The notes under the pieces were generated by a model. The model ran no database searches and had not been told where the DNA came from. It worked only from the letters and a program-made list of their open reading frames with translations. Of a stretch of DNA of 64,000 bases, positions 32,901-42,040 are shown in pieces (within the stretch, counting starts at the first letter, position 1; every line of letters starts with the position of its first letter). The translations under genes and the position numbers were made by a program. The stretch lies in assembly GCA_038746605.1 (NCBI GenBank), contig JBCDKM010000001.1:296618-360617 (forward strand), in the 5' to 3' direction. This stretch comes from Rubricoccus sp038746605. GTDB taxonomy: Bacteria > Bacteroidota > Rhodothermia > Rhodothermales > Rubricoccaceae.

Positions 32901-33635
32901 GTGGACCTCGCCTTCGAGATCCGAACTGCTCAGAATGTCCCGCTGGCCCTGGAGCCTGCTGGGATCGGTCTTCGTCTTCTCGCGACGGTCGTGGACGCGC
33001 TGATCGGCTTTGCCTGGGTCTTCCTCTTCGCCCAGTTCATGGAAGGAACCGGTGCCGAGAGTATCACGCTCTTCCTTCTCCTCGGGGTGTTGCCTGCGGC
33101 ATTCTACCACGTCGGGATGGAGGTGCTGTTCGAGGGCCGTTCGCTCGGCAAACTGCTTTTCCGTACCCGGGTCGCGCGGTTGGACGGAGCGCAGCCGACG
33201 CTCTCGCAGTACCTCCTCCGCTGGTTGTTTCGGTTCGTCGATATCACGTTCACGTTCGGGATCCCCGCACTCATCTCGTGCGCAGTCACATCGCGCCAGC
33301 AACGCCTCGGAGACCTCGTAGCGGGCACGACCGTGGTGCGTCACCGACGGCGGCTGGAGCTGAATCAGGTACTCTATCCCCAGGTCCCGGAGGGGTATGA
33401 GCCGGTGTACCCACAGGCGGAGGCTCTCTCAGATGCCGAAGTGCGAACCGTCCGCGCGGTCATCGCGAGGCTGGCTCTCTCCAACCGAGACCCCCGGTCA
33501 CGAGCGCTCGCGAACCGCGCCAAACGGGCAGTCGAGAAGCGATTGGATCTGGGAGAAGTGTCGATGCAGCCGGAGCCGTTCCTGCGAACCATCGTTCGAG
33601 ACCACGTGGCCCAGTTGGACCGCCTCGGCACGTAG
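32901..33635 (+). CDS. RDD-family membrane protein
   Basis: This protein has 244 residues from GTG 32901. The RDD domain begins with LEPAGIGLRLLATVVDALIGF (Arg ... Asp), has two to three helices and the GRSLGKLLFRTRVARLDG motif, then QYLLRWLFRFVDI. The C-terminal 90 residues form a soluble, Arg-rich helical extension. RDD proteins adjoin SpoIIM-like genes in many Bacteroidota and this pair is divergent here with 104 bases between starts. Transport roles have been proposed for some RDD proteins; none can be assigned. Confidence 0.88.
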   Translation: MDLAFEIRTAQNVPLALEPAGIGLRLLATVVDALIGFAWVFLFAQFMEGTGAESITLFLLLGVLPAAFYHVGMEVLFEGRSLGKLLFRTRVARLDGAQPTLSQYLLRWLFRFVDITFTFGIPALISCAVTSRQQRLGDLVAGTTVVRHRRRLELNQVLYPQVPEGYEPVYPQAEALSDAEVRTVRAVIARLALSNRDPRSRALANRAKRAVEKRLDLGEVSMQPEPFLRTIVRDHVAQLDRLGT

Positions 33636-33771
33636 CTGGACGGACTCTGGTCCCGCGTCGATCCGTTGGGCTCCGAGCGGCGACAGTTCGCAGCATCCCG
33701 GGATCGGTCCACGTTTTCCGCCTTGCTGGGGTGTTTCCTTCGCCCTAGTGTCTTCTGTTCCCTCTTCTGCC

Positions 33772-36150
33772 ATGCGCAGCCTTCTCGCCGCCGCACTCCT
33801 CTTTTTCGCGGCTCCCGCCCTTCACGCCCAAACACCGGATGCTAGCCCGGCCGAGCCCTTCATCGAGGCCGGGCTCGAAGCCCTAGCGACAGGCGACCGT
33901 CCGGCTGCTTTGGCTGCGTTCACGCGCGCCACCGAGGCGGACCAGGACAACGCCGAGGCTCGCTATCAACTGGCGAGCATCTTGTTCGCCGACGGACCGC
34001 TTCAGGACCTCGGACGTGCCCGTCAGGAGGTGCGTCGTGCGGTGGACCTGGACCCCACGAACGTGGCGTACATGACGGCCGAACTGGAGACGCTGAAGGG
34101 AGAAGGCTGGAACTTCTGGATCGATTTCGCGCGGGCCACGCGGCGGGCTACACTCGCAAACCGAATCCTCTCCATCGATTCGCTGAACGCCTTTGCCCAC
34201 GAGGAACTCGCGACGGCTGCTATCCGCGATTACTACCAGTACCGAAATGCGATTTGGACGCGCGACCTCTCGTTCTACTCCCCGAGCTACGTCACAGAAG
34301 ACCCGATTGGCACAGACCTGACCGCAGAGATCGCGGCCACGGGTGCGGCAGGGGTCGAGCAGGACATTCTAGAAGGGCAGCCCACCACACGTCCCGCCAC
34401 GCCGCTGACAGACAATACGATCCAGGGCACCAACGAAATCGCCACGCAAGGCAACCGCTTCGATATCGATGCCATCGCCGCGTACGGGGGCATCTCGTTT
34501 GAAGAGCGGGCCGATACCGCGCTGGAACTGGCGACGTATCACCTCGAGATCGCGATGGAGCAGGACCCCCGGCGCCGCGGCCTCTACGATGACGTGATGC
34601 GGTTGGCCGCGCTCTCCGAGGACTGGAGCTCGACGCTTGGCGCTCTCCGTCAGATGTTCGTCCACTTCCCTGACGATCCGGCGATGTGGCGATTCGTCGG
34701 CCTCGCGAACCACCGTCTTGGAGAATGGGAAGCCGCCGATGCGGCATTCAGCAACGCCCTGGAGCGGATGAGCGAGCGGGAACGAGAGGTGTTCAACGAC
34801 CTCGAACTGATCCTGTCGCCACAAGAGCGAGATGCCTACCGTGAGGACCCGGAGACGTATTCAGCCCGCTTCTGGAGCGCCCGAGATCCCCGTTTCCTCA
34901 ATCCCTACAACGAGCGCCGCCTGGAGCACTACGCGCGCCTCACCACGGCCGATCTCCTGTACAGTTCAGACGACCTCGACTTACCAGGGTGGAGCACGGA
35001 GCGCGGCGAAGTCTTCGTCCGCTACGGCGTCCCCACGCGAGAGCTCATCATCGAAGGGGAGTTCGGGGCGGTTCTGGAGCAGTTCGCAGACCGTGACGCA
35101 TCCCTCGCCATCCCAGAGGCCTTCGCGTCTTTCAACCGGTTCAACGTGTGGGATTACGGCGACCTCCAGTTTGTTTTTGAGGACCCCAACCGCAACGGTG
35201 AGTTCGTACTGTACTCGCCCCCCGCGGATGTCTTCGGCCTGCCCTCTGCCGGTGCCGTGCAGGACATGGACTTCGTGCTCCGCACGCGCGAAGCCTTCCG
35301 CGAGACCCCAGAACGGTACACCTTTGAAGTTCCAGGGCGCCAGGTCGAGATCCCAGCCCGTGTGACGGCCTTCCGTGGAGACGGCGGGCGCGCCGATGTG
35401 TACGTCCATTTCGGAGTCCCGCTGGCGCAGGGGGCAGGCGCGAACGGGCAGGCAGTAGACGCCAACATCCAGACTGGTGCGTTCCTCGTTGGAGAGGGCA
35501 ATCAGTTGCTTTCCGAGCGGCGCAAGACAGTCTATGGACTCCGCGCCGCTCAGATCGTCGGGTACGATGCCGTCAGCCTCTGGATCGGCACGGAGAGCTT
35601 AGACGCGCGGCCGGGGGCGTACGACGTAGCCGTCGAGTTCGAAACCGCTGACGGGGCGGCGGCAGGCGTCCAGCGCGAACGCATCGAGATCCCGGATTTC
35701 GACTCGCCCGATCTCCAACTGTCCGATTTGCTCCTCGCCATCCAGGTGGAAGAAGGAGTTCAGGCCGGGCCGGGACGCCTCCAGCGCGGCGACTTTGCCA
35801 TCCAGCCCTCTCCATGGGGCGTGTACGACGTCGGCGACCCGGTCGCGGTGTATTTCGAGGTCTACAACCTGAATCTGGACAGTGGGCTCGCGAGCTATGA
35901 GATCGAGGCGCGACTCGTGCCAAAGGACCAGTCGCGCGGAATCGGGCGGTTGTTCAAGCGCATCTTCGGCGGTCGCGAGAGGGGCGTCGCGACGGAGTTC
36001 CCCGTAGAGGTGTCTACTTCTGATGATCGCCAGTACGTCCTTCTGGACGCCAGCGGTCAGGAGCCGGGCTTCTACACGCTCACGCTCCGTGTCCGTGACA
36101 CCGCCACGGGCGACCGTGCGGAGCGAGAGGTAGATCTCCTGCTCGAATAG
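33772..36150 (+). CDS. GWxTD domain-containing secreted TPR protein
   Basis: This protein has 792 residues from ATG 33772. A signal peptide (LLAAALLFFAAPALHAQ) is followed by TPR-type repeats (about residues 25-110 and 240-330: AALAAFTRATEADQDNAEARYQLASILF, EWEAADAAFSNALE). The GWxTD region, recognised by PETYSARFWSARDPRFLNPYNERRLEHYARL, lies at about 350-480 with a RYGVPTRE segment. The C-terminal half is beta-rich. GWxTD proteins are widespread in Bacteroidota and related phyla; their role is unknown. A single gene between the RDD gene and a convergent glycosyltransferase. Confidence 0.85.
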   Translation: MRSLLAAALLFFAAPALHAQTPDASPAEPFIEAGLEALATGDRPAALAAFTRATEADQDNAEARYQLASILFADGPLQDLGRARQEVRRAVDLDPTNVAYMTAELETLKGEGWNFWIDFARATRRATLANRILSIDSLNAFAHEELATAAIRDYYQYRNAIWTRDLSFYSPSYVTEDPIGTDLTAEIAATGAAGVEQDILEGQPTTRPATPLTDNTIQGTNEIATQGNRFDIDAIAAYGGISFEERADTALELATYHLEIAMEQDPRRRGLYDDVMRLAALSEDWSSTLGALRQMFVHFPDDPAMWRFVGLANHRLGEWEAADAAFSNALERMSEREREVFNDLELILSPQERDAYREDPETYSARFWSARDPRFLNPYNERRLEHYARLTTADLLYSSDDLDLPGWSTERGEVFVRYGVPTRELIIEGEFGAVLEQFADRDASLAIPEAFASFNRFNVWDYGDLQFVFEDPNRNGEFVLYSPPADVFGLPSAGAVQDMDFVLRTREAFRETPERYTFEVPGRQVEIPARVTAFRGDGGRADVYVHFGVPLAQGAGANGQAVDANIQTGAFLVGEGNQLLSERRKTVYGLRAAQIVGYDAVSLWIGTESLDARPGAYDVAVEFETADGAAAGVQRERIEIPDFDSPDLQLSDLLLAIQVEEGVQAGPGRLQRGDFAIQPSPWGVYDVGDPVAVYFEVYNLNLDSGLASYEIEARLVPKDQSRGIGRLFKRIFGGRERGVATEFPVEVSTSDDRQYVLLDASGQEPGFYTLTLRVRDTATGDRAEREVDLLLE

Positions 36151-36158
36151 CCGACTCT

Positions 36159-36185
36159 GCCCGCCTCGAGACCGAGGCGAGGCAG
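36159..36185. repeat. degenerate palindrome between GWxTD and glycosyltransferase genes
   Basis: TGCCCGCCTCG-AGAC-CGAGGCGAGGCA forms an imperfect hairpin between two convergent stops. It is a diverged member of the CCGCCTCGG family with the same GAGAC centre style as 21599-21620. Confidence 0.65.
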
Positions 36186-36186
36186 G

Positions 36187-37395
36187 CTACTGGTCCAACG
36201 TCCGGCCTTTCCACTCGAAGCCTCGGCTTAGCGGGCCCACCAGCCCGACGAAGAGGGAATGGAAGACGTGAGCGACGCCGTAGACCGGGTAGGCCGCGAG
36301 GAGGTGACGTTGCCCAAACCGGCGTGTCGCAGGAAGAAGGACCGCGAGATCCCCGATGGCTTTGAGCCCAAACCCGCCGAGCAGCCAGGGCCAGAGCGCG
36401 GGGACGAAGACAAGCGCGAGGGTGCCTCCCGCGAGTGCGAGGAAAAAGAGCACGAAGCCGACGAGCATCGCCTGAAGCTCCGGCTGATAGCGGGTGCCTT
36501 TGCTGGCCCAGCGGCGGCGCTGGTGGAAGAAGGCTCTGACCGTCTGGACCGGCTCCGTCACGACAACCGCATCCGGGCGGTTGACGAACCGCACCGAGTG
36601 GCGTCCGAAGCCGGACTCGCTGCCATCGTAGGCGATTTTCTGCATGAGTAGCTCGTCGTCGCCACTCGTGACATCGTCGATGCCGGAGAAGCCGCCGAGC
36701 TGCTCGAACACGTCGCGGCGCCAGCCCACGCTCGCACCGTTCGCCAGATTGGGACGGCCGATGCCGATACCGCCGCCGCCGCACGCCATCAGGCCGAGGA
36801 AGTCCAGCGCCTGGAGCCTCGCGAAAAGCCCGCCGTGCGCGGCGTACCGGACCGGGCCGCTCGCGAAGACGATTTCCGGGTCCTCGAACGCACCAGCCAT
36901 CGCGCGCATCCAGCCGCGCGGGACGAGGCAGTCCGCATCAGTCGTGAGCACGATCTCGCCGCGTGCTTCCTCCACGGCCCACTCAATCGCGCGCTTCTTG
37001 TGGGCCCGCAGCCGACCGGGATCGTGTGGGACGTGGACGAGCCGGAGCGGCGCCTCGTCTGCCTCCGCCTCGGCACTTGCGAGGACAGGGACGGTGCGAG
37101 CCGCGATGCGCTGGCGGACGGCCTCGGCGGTGCCGTCAGAGGAGTCATCGTCGGAGACGATGACCTCGAAACGGTCCTCGGGATAGTCGCACGCGAGGAT
37201 GGCGTCTACGCAGCGGCCGATGACGGCCTCCTCGTTGCGTGCGGCGACGATCACGGTCACAACCGGTGCGCATGCGTCGTCCCGCCTCACGTCGTCCGAC
37301 CGACGAGCGGTGCGGGCGAACCCCACCGCGAAGGCCCCGAGGCGGGCGATGTAGTGGGCTCCGAGGGCGAGCACCACGAGACCGTAGACGATCAC
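36187..37395 (-). CDS. family 2 glycosyltransferase, processive membrane type
   Basis: This 402-residue protein has an N-terminal membrane helix, then the GT-A domain: VTVIVAARNEEAVIGRC, VIVSDDDSSDGT, the DxD at D153-A-D155 (TTDADCLV), TSGDDELL and Q292-RRRW296, the QxxRW motif of processive synthases. Three C-terminal membrane helices follow. It would transfer sugars from a nucleotide donor onto a lipid or polymer at the inner membrane; the product is unknown. Its start overlaps the stop of the flippase-like gene by four bases, so the two likely work on one glycolipid. Confidence 0.88.
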   Translation of the reverse strand: MIVYGLVVLALGAHYIARLGAFAVGFARTARRSDDVRRDDACAPVVTVIVAARNEEAVIGRCVDAILACDYPEDRFEVIVSDDDSSDGTAEAVRQRIAARTVPVLASAEAEADEAPLRLVHVPHDPGRLRAHKKRAIEWAVEEARGEIVLTTDADCLVPRGWMRAMAGAFEDPEIVFASGPVRYAAHGGLFARLQALDFLGLMACGGGGIGIGRPNLANGASVGWRRDVFEQLGGFSGIDDVTSGDDELLMQKIAYDGSESGFGRHSVRFVNRPDAVVVTEPVQTVRAFFHQRRRWASKGTRYQPELQAMLVGFVLFFLALAGGTLALVFVPALWPWLLGGFGLKAIGDLAVLLPATRRFGQRHLLAAYPVYGVAHVFHSLFVGLVGPLSRGFEWKGRTLDQ

Positions 37396-38342
37396 GACGG
37401 GACGGCAGCAGCGGCGCGGAGACGCAGGCGGAGAAGAAGGGGAGTGCCGACTAAGGCAGGGAGCAACAGGTTGATCGCGAAGACAGCCAGGGAGGCATCG
37501 AGGGCAGCGGCCTCAGGGATGCCGTGCGCGCCGAGAAAGAACACCGCGGCGCCTTCGCGCACGCCGAGGTCTCCCAGCGTGACAGAGTGGACCGCGCTCT
37601 TCGCGAAGTAGACCAGCGCCACGCCTGCCGTCGCAGCAAAGGCCGACGTGTCAGGCGCGAAGGCGAGCGTCAGCAGCACGAACTGCCCGGTAAACACGGC
37701 ATAGCGCACGAACGAGAGGCCGATCAGAACGGCGGCCTCGCGGCGCGAGATCGCCTCGAAGGCGTCGAGTGCGCGTCGGACGGGCGCGAAGGGGAGCAGC
37801 GTTCCGAGGACGCCCCGGGCACCGGATGGGAACAGGAGGGCGAGGAGCAACGCGCCAGTCCAGAGGGTCGTAAAGACGGCCACGGCGGGCCAGAGCGGCG
37901 ACGGGGAGGCGACCGTCCCGAGAAAGTGTGCCAATGCCACGAGTCCGACGACGAGGACCGCGGCCAACGTCGCCATCTTCTCGCCGAAGGTGAGCGCAGC
38001 AGCCTGCCCGCCCGGGATACCCTGGAGCAGCGCCGCGCGGCCCACATACTCCCCGACGCGGCCTGGGGTGAGGAGGCCGAGCGGGTATCCGCCCAGGACC
38101 GCGACCAGCGCGGAGACGTACGTCACGTCTGGGTTCACGCAACGGACGAGGCGCCACCACCGAAGCGTTTCCAGCCCAATGCTAACGGGTAGAAGGGCGA
38201 GTGCGGTGAGCACGAGCCAGCCGTTTGCGTGGGAGACCGCCTCGCGCATCGCGTCGAGTTCTACAAACTGGACGACGAACGCGAGCGTGACAGCCGCGAG
38301 TACGGCCTTGAGACCGAAGAGGAGGGCGGGAGAGAGGCGCAC
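37392..38342 (-). CDS. flippase-like (UPF0104/LPG synthase TM region) protein
   Basis: This 316-residue polytopic protein has about eight helices. SIGLETLRWWRLVRCVNPDVTYVSALVAVLGGYPLGLLTPGRVGEYVGRAALL-type sequence carries the conserved TPGRxGE motif of UPF0104, and DLGVREGAAVFFLGAHGI is the second conserved signature. Related proteins form the membrane part of MprF or act on glycolipids. Coupled to the GT2 gene, it may supply or flip the lipid substrate. It lies 52 bases downstream of the BamA-like gene on the same strand. Confidence 0.85.
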   Translation of the reverse strand: MRLSPALLFGLKAVLAAVTLAFVVQFVELDAMREAVSHANGWLVLTALALLPVSIGLETLRWWRLVRCVNPDVTYVSALVAVLGGYPLGLLTPGRVGEYVGRAALLQGIPGGQAAALTFGEKMATLAAVLVVGLVALAHFLGTVASPSPLWPAVAVFTTLWTGALLLALLFPSGARGVLGTLLPFAPVRRALDAFEAISRREAAVLIGLSFVRYAVFTGQFVLLTLAFAPDTSAFAATAGVALVYFAKSAVHSVTLGDLGVREGAAVFFLGAHGIPEAAALDASLAVFAINLLLPALVGTPLLLRLRLRAAAAVPS

Positions 38343-38394
38343 GGCCGAAGGTACCGAGTGACCGCTTCTGGTTGGGATGGTCTCGCACTGAGAA

Positions 38395-39699
38395 TCAGCG
38401 GAAGAGCGGTCGGGCGTCGCGCAGGTCGTACGCGATCCGCAGTGATGCCAGGGCGATGCCCTCGGGGCTGATCCCGACTAGGCCGCCGAGCACGACCCGC
38501 TCCTTGTCGAGGTTGACGATGCCGAGGCCGAGGCCGAGGGCCGGGCGGAGAGGCGCGTTCCCGTCGTTCGCGATCGGTGCGGAATCGAACGTGATGCTGG
38601 CCTCGAACTCCTCGAAAACGTTGTTGTACGCGTTGCCGAGATAGCCCATGATGAGCGCGTCGATGCCGTACACGCCGATAAAATCGCGAATGGGGAACCG
38701 GAGACCGCCTCCGAGGGCGAGCACATCGCGCCCCACGAACCGGTCCGGTGGGTAGGCGGTGAGCAGCGCTGCGTCCAGAACGGGGAGGTAATAGAACGGG
38801 ATGTCCGCGTCGTCATCAGAGCGTGTCAGGACGAGCGTGGCGCGCCCGACGAGGGCGGTCCGTCCTCGAATCGGGAGGTAGCCGAGCGTGTTGCCCGCGA
38901 AACGGTTGAAGCGGAGGCCTGAACCGTCCATCGCGACGAACCGTCTGGCCTCTGCCGAGACGAAGGTGCCGCTCCGTGGGTACGCGCGCCAGTCGCGCAG
39001 ATCACTCGCGACCTGGAGACCGAGGCTGACGCCGTAGCGCGTCTGGTCCAAGACGTCACCGTCCTCGATTGCGGCGACCGAGGAAGGATCGATCTCGCGA
39101 AGCCGTTCCAGCGCACCGGGCTGGTCCGCCTCGACGTCCCGGAGGCGGTCCAGGAGGAAACGGGCTCCCGGTTGTACGTAGAGCCCCGTGTGCCCCAGCG
39201 GGTAGATCCCGAGACGGGCCTCCGCATCGAGCGAGCCGTAGTCGAGAAAGAGGCGGTTGTCTTCCGAGGTAAACGGTCCGATGCCGAAGTACCGTCGGCG
39301 AGTGGTGGTGCTCGCCACGACGCTGACGAAGCCATAGACTGGCTCTTCGTATCGGTCGCCGGTGTAGGCCGAGGCCGAGAGGCTTTGAAGCCGCTGCGAC
39401 GCGCGGACATCCAGCGACAGGTCGCTGCCCGCGAAGCCCAGATTCTGCACGTTTACGCCTGCCCCGATGCCGAACCCCCTCGCGTCGGAATAGAGGGCAG
39501 AAGGCGCCAGCCGGGGACGAATCGTGACACGGTTCTCGTCCGTCGAATCGTCTGCGATGGGGATCTCGGGCAGTCGCGGTTGTGGCCGGAGGTCCGGTAC
39601 GTCGAGGACCGGAGGCGTGTCGGTCGTGTCGGGCTGGACGAGGAAGAGAGCCGCGAGGAGAAAGGCGAGCACGGGTGCGAGAGAAGGGGCGGCAAGCAT
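38395..39699 (-). CDS. BamA/TamA-family outer-membrane beta-barrel protein
   Basis: This 434-residue protein has a signal peptide (APVLAFLLAALFLVQ), a short Pro-rich linker, then the C-terminal Omp85-type barrel. Evidence includes alternating strands throughout, DWRAYPRSGTFVSAEARRF (the conserved YPxxGxF region), VGRATLVLTRSDDDADIPFYYLPVL, GGGLRFPIRDFIGVYGIDALI and a final strand IRIAYDLRDARPLFR. No POTRA domains are present, so it is a surface-antigen-like barrel rather than BamA itself. It may belong to the glycosyltransferase operon. Confidence 0.82.
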   Translation of the reverse strand: MLAAPSLAPVLAFLLAALFLVQPDTTDTPPVLDVPDLRPQPRLPEIPIADDSTDENRVTIRPRLAPSALYSDARGFGIGAGVNVQNLGFAGSDLSLDVRASQRLQSLSASAYTGDRYEEPVYGFVSVVASTTTRRRYFGIGPFTSEDNRLFLDYGSLDAEARLGIYPLGHTGLYVQPGARFLLDRLRDVEADQPGALERLREIDPSSVAAIEDGDVLDQTRYGVSLGLQVASDLRDWRAYPRSGTFVSAEARRFVAMDGSGLRFNRFAGNTLGYLPIRGRTALVGRATLVLTRSDDDADIPFYYLPVLDAALLTAYPPDRFVGRDVLALGGGLRFPIRDFIGVYGIDALIMGYLGNAYNNVFEEFEASITFDSAPIANDGNAPLRPALGLGLGIVNLDKERVVLGGLVGISPEGIALASLRIAYDLRDARPLFR

Positions 39700-39812
39700 A
39701 ACGCCTCATGTCCCCATTCGCTCCGCCCGCCTCGGTGGCCGTTTCGTCGCTCGAGCCGATTCGGGCTTGACGCCGCGCCTGTCTCCCGAGACCTTCGCGT
39801 CTCTACCCGCTT

Positions 39813-41090
39813 ATGCCGATGACCATCCTCGTCGTGGGGGGCGGAGGCCGAGAGCACGCGCTGCTCCGCGCTCTCGCCCGAAGCCCCCAGTCTCCCCGTC
39901 TCCTCTGCGCACCCGGCAACGCCGGGACCGATACCCTCGCGGAGTCCGCCCCCATCGCGGCCGATGATCTCGATGGGCTCGCGGCCTTGGCCGTTGACCG
40001 AGCGGTCGATCTCGTCGTCGTAGGGCCTGAGGTGCCGCTCGCGCTCGGTCTCGCCGACCGGCTTCGCCAGCAAGGCGTTTTGGTGTTCGGCCCAGACGCG
40101 GCGGGCGCCCGCATCGAAGGGTCCAAGGCGTACGCGAACGCGCTCATGGACGGGATCGGCGTGCCGACCGCCGCCTCGCGTGCGTTCCGGGAAGAGCAAG
40201 CGGACGAGGCGCGCGCGTACGTCGCGAGCCACGCGCTGCCGGTCGTGCTCAAGGCCGACGGGCTCGCGGCGGGCAAGGGCGTGGTGATCGCCGAGACGCG
40301 CGAGGACGCCCTCGCGACGCTCGACGAGATGCTCGCGGGCGCCTTCGGGGAGGCAGGCGCGACTGTCGTGGTCGAGGCTTTCATGGTGGGCGAAGAGGCC
40401 AGCGTGTTCGCCGTAACCGACGGTGAGGCCTTCGTGCTACTGCCCTCGGCTCAGGATCACAAGCGCATCGGGGAAGGCGACACAGGTCCGAATACGGGCG
40501 GGATGGGAGCCTACGCCCCGGCTCCGGCTGTGACAGACGCGATTCTGGAGACCGTCGCAGAGACCATCATCGCGCCGGTGCTCTCCGCTTTGCGCGAGGA
40601 GGGCGCGGACTATCGAGGCGTGCTGTACTGCGGCCTCATGCTCACGGAGAAGGGGCCGAAGGTGGTGGAGTTCAACTGCCGCTTCGGAGACCCGGAGACC
40701 CAGGTCGTGCTCCCGCTCGTGGCATCGGATCCGCTGGACTTGCTCCACCGCGCGGCGAGTGGCTCTCTGGAGGAGGCGACGGTGGAGTTTCGCGAAGGCG
40801 CGGCCGCCTGCGTCGTGCTCGCGTCGGCGGGGTATCCGGGATCGTACGAGAAGGGAAAGCCTATCGCCGGTCTCGACGAGGCCGACCGCCACGCGACGGT
40901 GCTCCACGCCGGGACGCGTACCGAGGCGGGCGAGGTGGTCACGTCGGGAGGGCGCGTGCTGGGCGTCGTGGGGGAGGGCGCGACGTTGCAGGATGCGCTG
41001 GACGCCGCGTACCGAGGGGCGGGCGCGATCTCGTTCGAGGGCAAGACGTTGCGGCACGATATCGGCCAGAAAGGCCTCGCGAGGTCGTGA
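39813..41090 (+). CDS. purD: phosphoribosylamine-glycine ligase PurD
   Basis: This 425-residue enzyme joins phosphoribosylamine and glycine with ATP in the second step of purine synthesis. The N-terminus has ILVVGGGGREHALLRAL, with PGNAGTDTLAE, VVVGPEVPLALGLAD and FGPDAAGARIEGSKAYA. The ATP-grasp domain shows VVLKADGLAAGKGVVIAE, EGDTGPNTGGMGAYAP and VVEFNCRFGDPETQ. ATG 39819 (MTILVV) is an alternative start closer to the family norm. The stop overlaps the GTG of the next gene, so the lipoprotein is translated from the same message. Confidence 0.95.
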   Translation: MPMTILVVGGGGREHALLRALARSPQSPRLLCAPGNAGTDTLAESAPIAADDLDGLAALAVDRAVDLVVVGPEVPLALGLADRLRQQGVLVFGPDAAGARIEGSKAYANALMDGIGVPTAASRAFREEQADEARAYVASHALPVVLKADGLAAGKGVVIAETREDALATLDEMLAGAFGEAGATVVVEAFMVGEEASVFAVTDGEAFVLLPSAQDHKRIGEGDTGPNTGGMGAYAPAPAVTDAILETVAETIIAPVLSALREEGADYRGVLYCGLMLTEKGPKVVEFNCRFGDPETQVVLPLVASDPLDLLHRAASGSLEEATVEFREGAAACVVLASAGYPGSYEKGKPIAGLDEADRHATVLHAGTRTEAGEVVTSGGRVLGVVGEGATLQDALDAAYRGAGAISFEGKTLRHDIGQKGLARS

Positions 41091-41947
41091 GGTGGTCGGC
41101 GTGTGCTCTGGCAGCATGTCTCCTCGCGGGGTGCGCAGGTCCGCCCGCCTCGGTGCCCCACGCGGACCTGTCTGCACCGAGTTCGTGGCGCGCGGCTGGA
41201 GAGTCGCTCGTCGCGCTCAGCGTCGCGACCGACGGGCGGCTCTTCGTGCTCGGAGCGGAGGGCATCCAGCCGGTGCCCCGAGAGGTGTTCGCGTCCTACA
41301 ACTTCACGACGGTCCTGAACGAGGAGACGATTGGGACAGGAGGTCTCGCCCCATCGGATCTGGATGCGACCAACGGGCAGGACTTTTACGTCGCGGACGG
41401 CGCGCGCGTGCTCCGATTCTCGGACGAAGGGCTGCTCGTCCAAACGCTCGACATTGCCTCGGTGGATGCTCCTCCCATCGCGACCGGTCCCACGTTGCTG
41501 CCGGGGGAGGCGGTTGCGGTGGCAGCGGGAGCGGACGGGCAACTCTACGTCGCGGAGGTCACACGGGGCACCGTTCAGGTTTGGCGCGACGGCGCGCTGG
41601 CGGATGTCCTCGGTGGGGTCGGGCAGCCCGTGGCACTCGCGTCGCGAGGCCGCACGCTGTACGTCGCCGATGCCAGCCTACCGGGCGTGCGCGTGCTCGG
41701 CGCGAATGGCCGCGAGGTTCGTCAGATCCGCGATGAGCATCTGGAGACCGTGGTGTCCATCTCCCTCGCGGGCGATACCCTCGTCGCGCTTAGCCGCGAG
41801 GCCGTCGTGCTCTTCGGCGCCGATGGCGCGCGCCTGCACGTGGTGCCGATCTCCGGCGGGGCTGCATTGCTGGACGCTGTCGTAGTAGACGGCCGGTTGT
41901 TCGTTCTCACGTCCGATGCCGTGCATGGCCTCGGGCGGCTGGAGTGA
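41087..41947 (+). CDS. lipoprotein with beta-propeller-like repeats
   Basis: This protein has 286 residues from GTG 41087 (GTGA overlap with purD). A lipoprotein signal ends in LLAGC with Cys16. The mature part consists of short strands with repeats such as LSVATDGRLFVLGAEG, AAGADGQLYVAEVTRGTVQVWRDG and RTLYVADASLPGVRVLGANG, as in NHL-type propellers. It is probably on the inner leaflet of the outer membrane. A giant barrel gene lies 93 bases downstream, so the two may form an envelope complex. The function is unknown. Confidence 0.78.
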   Translation: MRWSACALAACLLAGCAGPPASVPHADLSAPSSWRAAGESLVALSVATDGRLFVLGAEGIQPVPREVFASYNFTTVLNEETIGTGGLAPSDLDATNGQDFYVADGARVLRFSDEGLLVQTLDIASVDAPPIATGPTLLPGEAVAVAAGADGQLYVAEVTRGTVQVWRDGALADVLGGVGQPVALASRGRTLYVADASLPGVRVLGANGREVRQIRDEHLETVVSISLAGDTLVALSREAVVLFGADGARLHVVPISGGAALLDAVVVDGRLFVLTSDAVHGLGRLE

Positions 41948-41948
41948 C

Positions 41949-41979
41949 TTGAATGCCCCGCTTCGGGCGGCTACGTTCC
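41949..41979 (+). promoter_or_regulatory. putative promoter of the giant barrel gene (TTGA - 19 bp - TACGTTCC)
   Basis: TTGA at 41949-41952 and TACGTTCC at 41972-41979 have the same 19-base spacing as the hpt promoter candidate. It lies just after the lipoprotein stop and 61 bases before GTG 42041, leaving a leader of ordinary length. Confidence 0.42.
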
Positions 41980-42040
41980 TGCGCGAATCCGCCCATCGCC
42001 GTCCCCGCGCCGTTCCCGACCCTTCCTCCGTCCGATCAGG

